Assembly: GCA_963969365.1 (NCBI GenBank)
Contig: OZ017748.1
Location: 1,984,001-2,048,000 of the forward strand
DNA length: 64,000 nucleotides
Origin: Asterochloris sp. CNOR1
Taxonomy: Eukaryota > Chlorophyta > Trebouxiophyceae > Trebouxiales > Trebouxiaceae
Direction: 5' to 3'
Positions within the stretch are counted from its first letter, which is position 1. Each line of letters opens with the position of its first letter. The notes beneath the pieces were generated by a model. It was not told the DNA's origin, made no database searches, and worked only from the letters and a program-made list of their open reading frames with translations. Shown piece by piece: positions 30,272 through 41,600 of the stretch. The translations under genes and the position numbers were made by a program.

Positions 30272-33066
30272 CCCAAACATCTCGCGAATGAAGGCCTGCA
30301 CCGCCCGCGAGCAGTAGCGCACAGGGTCAGTCACGCAGCGCAGGCTGCGCACAAGCGGAATGCCCTGGATGCGCAGCACGTGCAGGCGCCCCAGCTGGCG
30401 CTCCTTCTGAAGCGCCAGGTTGGACACAAAGGCCACCCCCAGATCGGCCTCCACAGCCTGCTTGATGGCCTCCACTGAGTTGACCTCCTGCAGTGCGCAT
30501 GTGGGATGCATGAGAGTCTGCATGGTCGCCCACTGCTCAGCTGCAGACACTGGCATGCAGGCGGAGACTTCCATGCGAGTAATGCAGCAGATCACGGGTG
30601 TGCCTTGCAATGCTGCGTGAGCCAGGGCAAACCCCTGCTTGCAGCACAGGTGCCGGCACCCTGTACAGCCTTTGACGTACTGTCAGGCTCGGCCGAGCTG
30701 CACCTACTTGTGCAGGCTCACTCGGACAGAGCAGGTAATGGAGCAGCAATGTTTAGGAGACGAAGTGGTGCTCCCTCAGGCGCAGAATGCTGGCACTGTG
30801 AGTGCTGGAGAGACAGGCTGCCGCAGTGTGCAGCGCTGCTCTTCTGTGCGCGCTTACCAGGACAACCTTCATGGCCTTCCAATTGATCCCCTCGCGCTCA
30901 AGGGTGGCTTTAATGGCCTGTACTGTGGAGCTTTTGAATAGGGACACCCACTGCAGGCTCATCAGTTCGTCCTTGTGCAGCATGGCCCGCCCTGCCAGCT
31001 TGCTCTTGCCTGAGCAGACAATGACCACCTCATCATCCTGGTAGTGGGTTACCTGCAGGGTGGCCAGCCCAGGCTTGCTGCTGGTGACATCAGATGTGTG
31101 GGCAGACAGCACAGCCTGGCTCTCTTCTATTAAGGTTTGCTGGATGCAGTTTTGCTGTTACCCCGTGCAATACCCTGCAGGGCATAGACAATATGGCCTG
31201 CAGGGATTGAGTAGCATCTGCTTGTGGCTGTGCGTGGCACACAGCAGAGTTCTAAATGCTGCCCTTGTCAGCACCCCCTCTGCAAAACCTTGCAGGAGGC
31301 ACCACGTAGGGCGGCTGCTGCATGATGCCCCCAACTCGCCCTCGTATGAGAGCTCGCAGCAGCCTGCTCCAGCTTGTAGGCCTCTGGCTTGATGTATAGG
31401 TCAAAATGGGCCCAGCACCTACCTGCACTAGGTGCTCCAATGCCGAGGGAATGGCCCCACCCACAACAGCAATGTCCACATCTCCGTTGGCCACAGCCTG
31501 GCAGCAGCGTGTGGTGTTGTCCACCTGGAGTTGCACTGCCACCTGCTGGTGCGTGCGCTTGTATTTCTCTGCAACAGGGGCAGGTTCACACATGAGACAT
31601 GGCACTGGACATCCACATATTTGCGTCTGCTATGTGGCCAAGCAGGGCACAGCAGGCGGCAGGCTTTGCCGACCTCTTCTGTGCAGCAGTTGCACGTCAT
31701 GAGGCTCCAGCAGGGCGATGTAGGGCAGCTGCTTGAGGGCAAGGAGCAGCCTGAGCTGTGGCCAAAGAAGGCCACAAGCCTTTGCTTGCTGACGTGTCTC
31801 AGGGGCAGATGCTGCAAATAGCAAGCCCAGCAGCTCGAGCACAGCTGTTCACAAAGACAGCTGCAGAGTGTGTCAGGGCGAGGCACTGCTTCGTCACAAG
31901 ACAAAGGCATGAGGCTCTCGGCATTTTGTGAGGCACCTCGCTGCAGCTCAAACACACAGGCTACCAGCTGCTTGCACCAGCAAGGCGGCCAGCACCGGGC
32001 ATACAGCGTTGAGGCGGCCCCGCTGACCTATGAGCGTGGGCATAAGATACACCCCCGTTGTCTGGCTGGCAGCCACGGTCATGGTGCCCATGGTAGTGTC
32101 TTGCAGGTCCTTGGCAGCCGCGACAGCATCGCTGCCCAGCGTGAGCAGGCGATCTGCATAGCGCAGCAGCAGCGCGCCGGCTGGCGTGGCCTGCGGCGGC
32201 ATGCCCTTTGTGCGGATCAGGAGCTGCACATTGAACTCCTTCTCCAGCTTGCTGATCAGGATGCCCACATTGGTCTGCAGTGATGCACAGGAGGGTGTCA
32301 AGGGTGAGCAGATGAGGCAGGGGCTGATCAGGATGCAGGCAAAGGCAGGGGCTGATCAAGATGACCACATCTGTCTGCATTGACGCACAGTGGCTCAGGC
32401 GACGTCCGTGATAGCAGGCTACACTGGGACCTGACAGGGAGGTGTTGCACAAGGCGCAGGCAACAAGCTTCTGCTGGCAAAGAGGTTGGAGCAGTCTGGC
32501 AGGCCAGGCAGTGTCTTAAGTGTCAATACACACCTGGCAAAAGGTGCCTGGCAGGCAGATGCAGGCTTATGCTGAGGCCGCACCTTGGTGACGCCCAGCA
32601 ACTCCGCTGCCTTGTCCATGCTGCCAGCCCACGTCGTTGCCTTGAGGGCCAGCAGCTGGTGCATGGTGAACGGGAAGGTGAGCAACACTGGCCCCGTTGT
32701 GCGCTGGTGCTGCTGGAGGTGCTGCTGCAGGCGGTCGTTTGACAGCATTCCATTCTCTGTGGGACCATTGGCTGGGACATGATGGAGGTGCTCCACTGTC
32801 GGCTGGACGGGGGCCTCTGCAATGGACACGCTCTGCCCTGCCTTCTGCTGCCTGCCAGACCCTGCTGACCGGGCCACCCTGCTGCTGCCGTTGCGTCCAA
32901 AGGATGCATCTCCCAGCTGTGCAGGCAGCCTGCTTTGCCGCAGGGCTGCCTGCACAACAGAGACATGGGCAGACAGGTGCCTGGAGCCTGTGTCAGGCCT
33001 CAGAGGACCTTGACAGTGGATTAGGCCTCTGACATCATGCCGGCACTGCATCTGCCTGCCAGCCAC
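30161..33066 (-). CDS. rbcR: RbcR/Ycf30-type LysR regulator, copy B, with diverged DNA-binding helix
   Basis: Five exons: 32584-33066, 32028-32274, 31423-31568, 30858-31052 and 30161-30487 (TGA); 465 residues with continuous phase. About 130 residues precede the HTH, rich in Arg, Ser, Gln and His (MAGRQMQCRHDVRGL...), possibly a targeting extension. The HTH begins FPFTMHQLLALKATTWAGS, but the recognition helix, made by joining exons 1 and 2, reads TKTNVGILISKLE where copy A and bacterial relatives have SQPAVS...LE. The effector domain is well kept: AASQTTGVYLMPTLI, VAVQLQVDNTT, GDVDIAVVGGAIPSAL, YQDDEVVIVCSGKSKLAG and NSVEAIKQAVEADLGVAFVS. Two phase-0 introns sit at the same places as in copy A (after HLVQ/DLVQ and before EVNS/ELNS); the two N-terminal introns differ. 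The last exon might instead splice at GAGCTG|GTGGGT. Likely an old tandem duplicate with changed DNA specificity. Confidence 0.87.
32251..32380 (-). repeat. 100-bp duplication of acceptor and exon-2 start in RbcR-B
   Basis: The real exon 2 starts at 32274 after CTGCAG and reads TNVGILIS. Exactly 100 bp upstream in the intron (32374) a copy after ATGCAG reads TDVVILIS. Both are preceded by a similar GC(A/G)TCA(C/A)TGCAG tract, so the copy keeps a usable acceptor. A third partial gctgatcaggatgca lies between them. Confidence 0.75.
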
Positions 33067-34559
33067 TCATGGGTAGTGGATTGCTGCTTTCCCTTGGCAG
33101 CCTGCTGTGCCCTGCTGAAATGGCTGGCAAGTTGTTACACTCAGAGGATGATGGTCCTGCTGCACCTTGCAGAGGCCCTGTCCTCGTTCCTGGTTGTGAT
33201 TTTGCTTGCGAAGCTGGTTGCGTTCGAAACAGATTTGCAAGTGATCACTAGCCTTCTATCTATGTGTCACAGATATCTTGCTGAATAAGACTCTCCTGAC
33301 TATCACTTCCATTGAAGCTTGACAGCTGATGGCTCAAACCGTCTCATGCACCCTGCTCATCAGCACTTCGTGGAGTGACAAGGGCGCATGCCATGACAGC
33401 AGCCCTTGTCAGGGCGCTCAAGCAGCTGAACCAGCAGCTGGAGGACGGCCAAGCAAGGAGCAGCGCAACAGCAGATGAGGCACTGGCCACTGAAAGGGCT
33501 GCAATGCGGACATGCTATGGGGAGCTGATTTGAAGCCTTTTTTAGCACGCATATCGGCATGCTGTCACTGCTGGTGCCTGCCTTGGCTGCTGCAGGCAGG
33601 CGGGTGGCTGAGCAGATGGCAGTCAGTGCAGAGCCGGCAGCCCATTGAGGCTGCTTTTCCAGGCAGTGTCCTTATTTGCTGGCGGCACATGAGCTGGGCA
33701 CTTTTGAAATCTGTTCCGCTCTGCAGCTGGTGAATCCAGCGCTAGTCGTCCACAATCTCTAGTCTGAGATGCCCCAAACCTTGTTGCCTGTCTTCGATGG
33801 CCCTTTGCCTACCTGAGCGTTTTGCATAAGGTCTGGCATCTTTGGCGACTTTTTGTCGCTGCTGCACACAATGGCATCTTGCTGTTCACGCTGCAGCAAT
33901 TGCAGGGTGCAGCTCCGATGGTAAGGTACTGAGAGAAAGTGGTGCCGGGGCTCCACTGCCTACCCATGCCGCAAGAAACGTCACCAATGCTGTTTGCCAT
34001 TGCTGTTGGAGGGATGTGGACTAGGTTCATGTGTAACTGGGCCGTTCAAGGTCTCGGGCATGGAAGGGTGGAGCTGTGCAGTTGGTAGCAGTCTTGCAAG
34101 GGTCACAGACATGGCCAAGGTACCAATGCGAACGATATGCTTGCCTCCCTGGATCCTGAGTCACAACAGATATTTGCGTGGGCCTGTTAATTTTCTCAAG
34201 AGACAATCCCAAGAGGTAAGCAAAGTCTCCATGTAAACGTGTCTCATAGCTTTTACTGAAATGGCAAACAGCCATGCAATGCCCTTCTGACTCCCTACGG
34301 TGCTGTTCGTGTCAGGATTGTGCGAAAAGCGAGGATATGGATGCGGACAGCCCAGGCAAGCTTTCTCCCACCAAATTGTCAGGACTGCCGATGCAGCTGC
34401 TAAATAACCAAAGCTGCTGTGTGCAGCCAGCAAACGGGCCCGTGTGGAGCAAAGTGGCAGTGATCAAGCCTCAGCTGGAGGTGATCCGCTGCTGGCAGCA
34501 GGGCCCCTGTGATCTGCTACCAACATTGGCAAGCGGCAAATAATGGCCCTGCTCTGCAG
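33067..34559. other. Divergent spacer between RbcR-B and DNA primase gene
   Basis: About 1.5 kb. Expected to contain the RbcR-B promoter and the unresolved first exon and promoter of the primase gene. A plus-strand open stretch near 34338 (MDADSPGKLSPTKLSG) is a candidate N-terminus for primase, but I find no donor in the right phase. Nothing else recognised. Confidence 0.45.
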
Positions 34560-37500
34560 ATGCCAAGAGCACTCCAGAGGGGCAATCATCCAGAAAAGCC
34601 ACGGACTTCAGCTCATGGACTGTGCAGCAGATGATGCATCTCTACTACGGTCAGTCATGGATGAAATCGTGCACCCTGACAGGCACCACTGGGTGCAGGC
34701 TTGCCACGCGCTGCCTGACAGCAAGAAATGACTTGTGACCAGCTTGGGATCAACACAGCTCTTGCACTGCAGGCAAGCTCTTCCCTCATAAGGAGATGTA
34801 CAAATGGCTGGTGTATGGCAACGGTGCGTGGGGGTCCCTGCTGGCAGCAAAACTGTTACTGTCAATATCTACCTGCCCTGCTGCAGATGGGAAGCATTGC
34901 TGCTGGACCTGCTGCTGGTCGAAAGCACCCCCAGTGCTGGGCCTGGCGCAAGGGTCTGCCTTTTGCATTCACTGTGGCATTCTGCCCAGCCTGCTGCTGG
35001 TGGGAAGCACATGTGCTGTGCCTGCTGGTTAACCTCCTGCACCTAACCAGCACAGGCTGTTGGGAGGGGTCTGCAGCGGCTGTCATGTGCACAAGTGCTG
35101 TGACGTTTGTGTGGCCTGCTCTGCAGATGGAAAGCACCCCCAGGCAGACCCCCACTTCTACCACAGAAGGGAGTTCTGCTTCACCTTGGACGGAGACATT
35201 TTTGTGCGCTACCAGTCCTTCAAGGTCAGACTGCAGCGGGCTTGCTTGGCGCTGCCTGTGCTGAGTGCCATGACGCTGAAATGCCATGATGTCTGTTTCT
35301 CGGCCCATGAGCTGCTGTAGTCAGTTTGCTACGGGGGCGACTTGCAGCTGTAGCCCCACCTTCTGCTCAAGGAAGAAGTGAAATTCCAAAAGCCGATGCA
35401 AGAAGTTGATGAATACAAGCTGTAGACAGGCACTGCTGCACGTTCGCTTGAAAGTCTGTGAGGCTGCCTTGCAGACTGGAGATGAGATGCGGCAGGCCAT
35501 CAGCAGCAAGATCCCCGCCAAGATTGACATTGGGCCTGTTTACAATGTGGACCCTCAGAGGCGTGGAGCATTTGCAGGTCAGGTGCAGCTACATACCCTG
35601 CATCCCAAGAATGCCCTCCATGTGGCCTCACTGCCCCCCTCAGCACCTGTAGAAGCTGCAAGCAGGAGATAGCCTGGTGTCTGCAAGTGCAGTGTCCCAC
35701 GCTGCTGATACAGTTGCTGCACACTGCACAGCACAGCTTCGTAAGGGACTGAACGCCCTGTACGTATTGCCTGCAAGGGGAAGGCTCTGTCCTAGCCTCG
35801 ACAGAAAGCTTTTTCAGAAGAGGCGGGTGCCAAAAAGCCGCGTGGTGCATGTTCCAGCAAGCCGCTAAGGCTGCAAACTAGCCTGCACTTCCTGCAGGCA
35901 CCCAGACAGGCTTCCACCCGGTGGAGCGGGAGCTGGTGTTTGACATTGACCTGACAGACTATGACGATGTGCGCACCTGCGGGGATGGGGGCCACATTTG
36001 TTCACGCTGCTGGCCTTTCATGGCGCTAGCCATCAAAGTGAGTGGATGGGGCTGTTGGAGCTCGACACTGCTCAGTGGATTAAGCACTGTCGAATGAGTT
36101 GTCGCTGGCACGCCTCACTGCTGTAGAGTCAGAGCTGAAGCATGTGTAGATGCAGGCTGCACTACTGCGGGTGCCAAATCCCCGCCAAGGTGGGCCAACT
36201 TGCTCAATTGGAGCTGATCCTGCCTTGTGGCCTGCGCTGGAGTCTGTGCCGTCCTGAGACTGGTTTGACATGCCTCATGATGCTGCATTGGCGCTCACTT
36301 GATCCTGCCCTGCCCATGCAGCTCCTGGACAGGGCCCTGCGGGAGGACTTTGGCTTTGAGCATGTGCTGTGGGTCTTCTCAGGGCGCAGAGGCGTGCACG
36401 CCTGGGTCTGCGATGCCAGGTGATGGTGTGCTGCACCCATGTTGGCAGCTGGGTCAGTCAAGCCAGGTGACAGCCTGTGGTACCTTGTTGGGCAGCTGGG
36501 TGTGCTGCACCCAATCTGGCAGTTGGCAATGGTGCCAGGTGACTGTCTGCAGCGCACAATGTGGCACTCTTCACCTGGATGTACGCCCACCGCCCACGAT
36601 CTGCAAATTACCAGCAGGCAGGAGGAGCCAGTGCACGCCCGGTCTGTCAGCCCATCGAGCAAGACTGATGGCAGTGCCACCGCTCCCCTGCTGCATCTGC
36701 TCTGCCTGACAGTCCCCTGATTGTAGAGCGAGGGCCCTCAAGGATGCGGAGCGTTCAGCCCTGGCAGCCTACCTCACCCTGTACAAGGGGCAGGAGAAGG
36801 GCATGGCCAAGCTGGGCACAGGCAGTGCCAAGCACCACCCTGCAGTGGAGAGAGCCCTGCAGCAGCTCAAGACCCACTGGGTGGAGGTCAGTGCCTGCAG
36901 GCTGCACCAGTACAGCAGGCAGCCTTGTGGCTTGCAACATGAGCCTTGGCCCCAAGGTGTGTGCTGACAGACCAGCACCACGCCGGTCGTGGCAGCATGA
37001 GCAGGGGTCCCCTGGGTGCATTTTACAGAGATGGCAGTTGCGTAACTGCGAACCGGACATTCTTCTGCTGGTGTGCAGTCCATCCTGCCTGAGCAGCGGC
37101 TGCTGGAGGATTCCGCCAAGCAGGAGGCTGTGCTGTCATACCTCCCAGATCCCAACATGCGCGACAGGTTGCGCAACAGGTGGAGCCACCTGCCGGAGAT
37201 TGGGCAGGACATCAGTGTGGCCAGGTGGCAGCAGCTGGAGAGGGAAGCGGACAAGGTTTGCAAGCTCTGGCGCATCAGCTGATGGAGTCGCTGTTGCATA
37301 AAGGGCACAGCATGTGGGCTGCCTTCAGCCGGGCGGCTCCAAATGTGCAGTGCAGCCAGGTTGCAGCGGCAGGACTTGTGCAGGACAGGGCTGCAAGACT
37401 TTGGCAGGCTAACCCATCTTTTGCAGCCAGGTCACAGCAACGTTCTGCCGATGTTCTGCGCAGGACTAAGAAAGCTGACAGGCTGATGGAAACAGGCAGC

Positions 37501-38280
37501 CCCTCTCATTTGCTGCACCTAAGCAGACAGGTCCTTGCCTGCAGGTGTTCCAGGCAAAGACCTCAAAACTCTCAGTGAAGCTTGCCCTCAGGCGGGCCTG
37601 CAGAGACATTCTCTTCGCTTTTGCCTACCCCCGACTGGATGTAGAGGTGTCTAAAAAGATGAACCATCTGCTGAAAGCCCCCTTCTGTGTGCATCCAAAG
37701 ACTGGAAAGGTGAGCTGCCTTATCACCACCCAGCATGTCCTCTTGCAGATTTCGCACACACAGCTACAACTGCACATGCACCAGCTTCAGTGGTGCCCAT
37801 GCTGATGCTTCCAGACTTGCCCTATACGACATGAGTCTGGCAGCGTCAAGCAGGTGGCACTGCTATTGTTTTGCCAGCTTAACGGCAGACACCATCAGGG
37901 ACAGCTATACCCACGCCTGCACCGCTCTGCACATCAAATCTGCACCTGCTAAGCCCCAAACTAGCCGTAAGGCTGCAGCATGTGACGTTTGATCACCAGG
38001 CCTTTGCAGCAAAAGCAGCCACCCTGTGCAGTGGAGGCCATGCCACTCTTTATTAAGCCAGCTCTTGCAGGCTTGCATGCACAGCCCAAAGTGCTACCTG
38101 TGCCCGCAGGTGTGTGTGCCTATTGACCCTGCGACAGCAGAGCAGTTTGACCCAGTGAACGGTGTGCCAACGGTGGCAGAGCTGCTCACTGAGCTGGACA
38201 AGCAGGCCCTGGCTGCACAGTCAGCGCTGGTGGGCATTAGCAGCCTTGCTGCTGTTGCGACTGGCAGCTCCGCCTGCTAG
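34560..38280 (+). CDS. PRI1: DNA primase small (catalytic) subunit
   Basis: Catalytic subunit of the polymerase alpha-primase complex, making RNA primers in the nucleus. Exons in phase: 34560-34649, 34773-34823, 35127-35224, 35475-35577, 35898-36037, 36322-36419, 36727-36886, 37079-37255, 37545-37709 and 38110-38280 (TAG). The join at 34649/34773 gives [23 protein letters not shown], then [21 protein letters not shown] and IFVRYQSFK. The active-site exon 35898-36037 has [17 protein letters not shown] (the Asp residues typical of AEP-type primases are present) and the zinc-site Cys/His region [13 protein letters not shown]. Exon 36322-36419 has [23 protein letters not shown], the most conserved primase block. 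C-terminal blocks [16 protein letters not shown] and [15 protein letters not shown] also match. The very N-terminus upstream of 34560 is missing from my model. Two introns carry duplicated splice-site segments. Confidence 0.93.
34883..35145 (+). repeat. Degenerate repeats of an exon start within a primase intron
   Basis: The real acceptor and exon start CTGCAG|ATGGAAAGCACCCCCAGG is at 35127. Similar pieces occur upstream in the intron: ctgcagatgggaagcattg (34881), ggtcgaaagcacccccag (34917) and ggtgggaagcacatgtg (about 34999). Copies are partial. Confidence 0.5.
36410..36550 (+). repeat. Repeats of a donor region in a primase intron
   Basis: The donor GATGCCAG|GTGATG at 36419 is echoed by agccaggtgacagcctg (about 36461) and gtgccaggtgactgtctg (about 36533). 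The block gtgtgctgcaccca with (t/c)tggcag(c/t)tgg also occurs twice (36427 and 36501). Confidence 0.55.
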
Positions 38281-38660
38281 CAGCACGCTGCCCAAGACTG
38301 CACCTCAAACTCAGCTTGAGCCTGCATTGCTCGTGCTGCCATGTTGGGCAACCACCGGGAACTCCATCTTGCACAGCTGCACCTTTCCTCTGCCCTTTGT
38401 CCGTGAAGCTGGTGATGAGGGGCAAGCCTGCTGCAGGGAAGTGGATGGGAGAAGACCAGCTTGAAACCAGCTGTGGACCTTTTCTGTGGCAGCTTCCTGG
38501 AGCCATTGCAGAAGGCAAACAGGGACATGCTGGCAGCAAAGGCCAGAATGGCCAAAACTTTGAAAACATCCACAGCATTCTGACTCAAGTTCAAGTACGT
38601 GTTTGTATGTCTGCCTAGTCTCTCTACTGATCTGTGGTCAGCTTTGATGGGTGTTCTGAA
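38281..38660. other. Convergent 3' flanks of primase and CH-domain genes
   Basis: 380 bp between two facing stop codons. No coding sequence or repeat recognised. Confidence 0.5.
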
Positions 38661-41600
38661 TCACATGGGGTATGCAGCTTTGATGTCTGTCAATAATGCC
38701 TGGACAACTCCTGACGCACCAGCTGCAATGTCCCGGTCCCGCCACAAGTTTGTCAGTGGCATGCGAGGGCGCTTCTTCAGTTCAGCCATTGCCTGCAGAG
38801 CAGCTAAGCAGCATGTCTGCCATGCACAAGTTGTTGTGTCGTTAGCTGTACGGGCCAAGGGTGAATCACGTGAGCAGGGGCCAACACTAGTAGAGGGTTC
38901 CATTGGCCAGGCTACTTGCAGGCCATGCTCTCTGAGGAGCATGCAGCCAGCTGCCCACCTTGCTGATGTTATGCTGAGCTGCTGCAGGTGAAGGCTGGCG
39001 CCACTCAATGCCTGGCAACGTGCGCCGCTCCAAGAGGGAGACCAGGCGACACAGCAGGCGCCCGTCTGTGAAAGCTGCCTCCAACGAATGCACTGCAAGG
39101 CCCTCTGCCAAGCCCTTGCCTTCCAGCCACTGAACAAGCTCTGCACAGTGACAGGGAAGGGCTTGTTGCTGGCAATGTCAGCAGCGTGCCGCAAAAGGAA
39201 GTTCTTCCAGCTCTTCAGCGGGGACAGGCTGCTGAGACATGCCCTCTGTTCTGGGTTGCTGGTGGCATGGAGTGCAGACAGATGCTGTTCTCTGCTCTGA
39301 CGCTGAAAGAAGGCATTCAGGCATCGTACAGCAGAAGGCAGACTCACGAGCATCTGGCAAGGGATCCCGCTCCACCCGCGGACGTCTGCTTTGGCCAGCC
39401 GCCAGCTGCCTGTCCCGCAGGCTCTGCTGCTGCAGCACCACCTCCTGCCTCTGCTGCTGCTCCTGGCGGCAGCGCAGGCGCGCCTGCCTCAGCCGGTCAA
39501 TGGCTGCCGCTCGAGCACGTGCCGCAGCCTCCGGCTCGGGGCACTTTGCAGGACAGGGCCACCCCACACGCGGTGCAGAGGCCGCTCTGCAATAGCCTGC
39601 AGATGGCGTCTGCTCTGCAGGGCTCGCCGTGACCACTCGCTTGAAGCGGCCCAGCACAGAGTCACCAGAGCCTGACGCGCTGGCATCCCGCCTGGGCTGG
39701 CGGCGGCCAGGTGCCAGGCCCCTGCTAGCTAACCGCTGCTGCGGCGGCTCCCGCACCAGGGCCACCTGCAGGTTGCTGGGCTCCACGGGGCTGCAATGGT
39801 GTACAGCCGGTGCATAGGGCTCGCGCTGCTGGTGCCCTGGGCTTCGCCAGCTGTTGGAGCCTCCAGGATGCCTCGGGGAAGACACCAGCATGTGGCCAGG
39901 GGCTTCCTGCTGCGCATGACACTGACTGCCTACCAGCGCGGGTGCAGCTGGATGGGTGAGGCGCAGGTGGCTCAGCAGGCCCCAGATGGATGCCTGCCGC
40001 CCCTGCACAGGACAGGCTGGGTCATATATCTGGCCACCTACCTGGCCACCTACCTGGCAAGCAGCACCAAACATGCAGGGTATAGATGTCTGGCTCATAG
40101 ATGCAGATCTACCAGCACAACTGGGCCCCCCAGGCACATGAGCAGCCTGTCCAGTGGATACAGTGAGCCTCCCAGATGAGGTCTAGGCTGTCTGAGGTGA
40201 CTGAACGGCCACTATCCTTAGCCGGGCAGCTGCACATGAGTCGGTCTGCCACGACCTGGCTTACGAAACCCTCTGAAACAGCAATGCAGCACGCTGCACC
40301 TGCAGCATGCATGTATGAGCCCCATGCTCCACAAAATTGCACATCGCCATGGCATGCAACCTGCAGCATGCATGCCCTAGCTGAAGAGCACAGGGAGCTC
40401 AGTGTATTCACCTGCAGCATGCGCTCCACCTCCCGTATGAGGCCCAGGCTGGGCTGCCAGGCGTCTGCGTGCCCCACGGCCTGTGCAGAGTGACCAAGCA
40501 TGCCAAGCGCGTCAAGCGCAGCCATCATGTTGGCACGCGCGCTGCCCACCTCCCGAGGGCGCCGACACACGCCCCAGAGGCTCTGACCCTCCAGCCTGCC
40601 TGCACCATGCATGGCATGCCATCTTCGGCACAGCAGCTGCGCGCAGCACGCAGTCCTCCATTACACAGATTCCGCATCCAGCATGGCATGCCATCTTTAG
40701 CATACAGCATCTGTGCGGCAGCCGCACAAGGAGGGTGCTGACAGCTGTTCGAGCCCAGGGGACTTGCTGTTGCAGCAGGCATCCGTCGCCGCAGCTGTAA
40801 GGAGCACCTGTTCTAAGTTAAGACACAAGGAATAGCCAAATGAGACCCAGCCTGACCCCGGCAGAGTACCGTATAGCACAGCTCAAGCAGCGATGTCTGG
40901 GGCGAGAGGTAGCGGCTGGCACCTGCAGGGCTGCTTACCTGCAAGGGTGCAAAGCAGGACGCCATTTCTCAGAGGGTTGCTCAGCAGGGGAGCAGCCTCC
41001 TGCTCGGGCGTTACTGCCAGGCCAGCGCTCTTCAGCCAAGCCCTGCACAGACCAGAATGATCACCCAACCTCATTGCAGCAGATGAGGACTTGACAGCCA
41101 GCAGCAGACCAGGCGCTCCACCTGCCAAAGAAGCCAGCTCTGCGGCATGTCAACCCAGGACAAACACAGCTGTTGCTTGCCACAGCAGTGACAGCTCCAG
41201 CTCAAGATGCAGGCTGGGCACAGCACCAAAACAAGGACTGCTCTTGGGGCTAACACAGGAGACAGACAGCAGGTGTGAAGCCTGAATCTTCTGCAGCATT
41301 GCCAACCATCTCACAACACCTACCTGGTTTCTGCCTGCTCCCATGGGCCCGGTCCCACCGCTGGCTGGGGGCTGCCCAGCTGAAACCTCACACTCTCATG
41401 CGGCATCGCCATCCAAGCTTCCCGCAACCCCTGGCGCCAGTCCCCACCATCTGGCTGCAAGCGCGCGCTGTGCACCTGGGCCAGCGGCTGCCACCACTGC
41501 TGCAGGCCATTGGCCACCGAGGGCCCCGCAGGCCGCTGGGTTGCGGCGGAGGCTGCCCGGCGCTGTGGCGGTCCACGTTGGAGGGGGGGCGCTCTTGCAT

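Noticed and set aside
26464-33066. Bacterial contamination as the source of the LysR genes
   Set aside because: Both are broken into phase-consistent exons with TGCAG acceptors like the neighbouring algal genes, sit between clear nuclear genes, and carry the same junction duplications.
34560-34600. ATG directly after CTGCAG at 34560 as the primase start
   Set aside because: That ATG is out of frame with the conserved [16 protein letters not shown] sequence; the conserved frame runs AT|GCC, so an upstream exon is needed.
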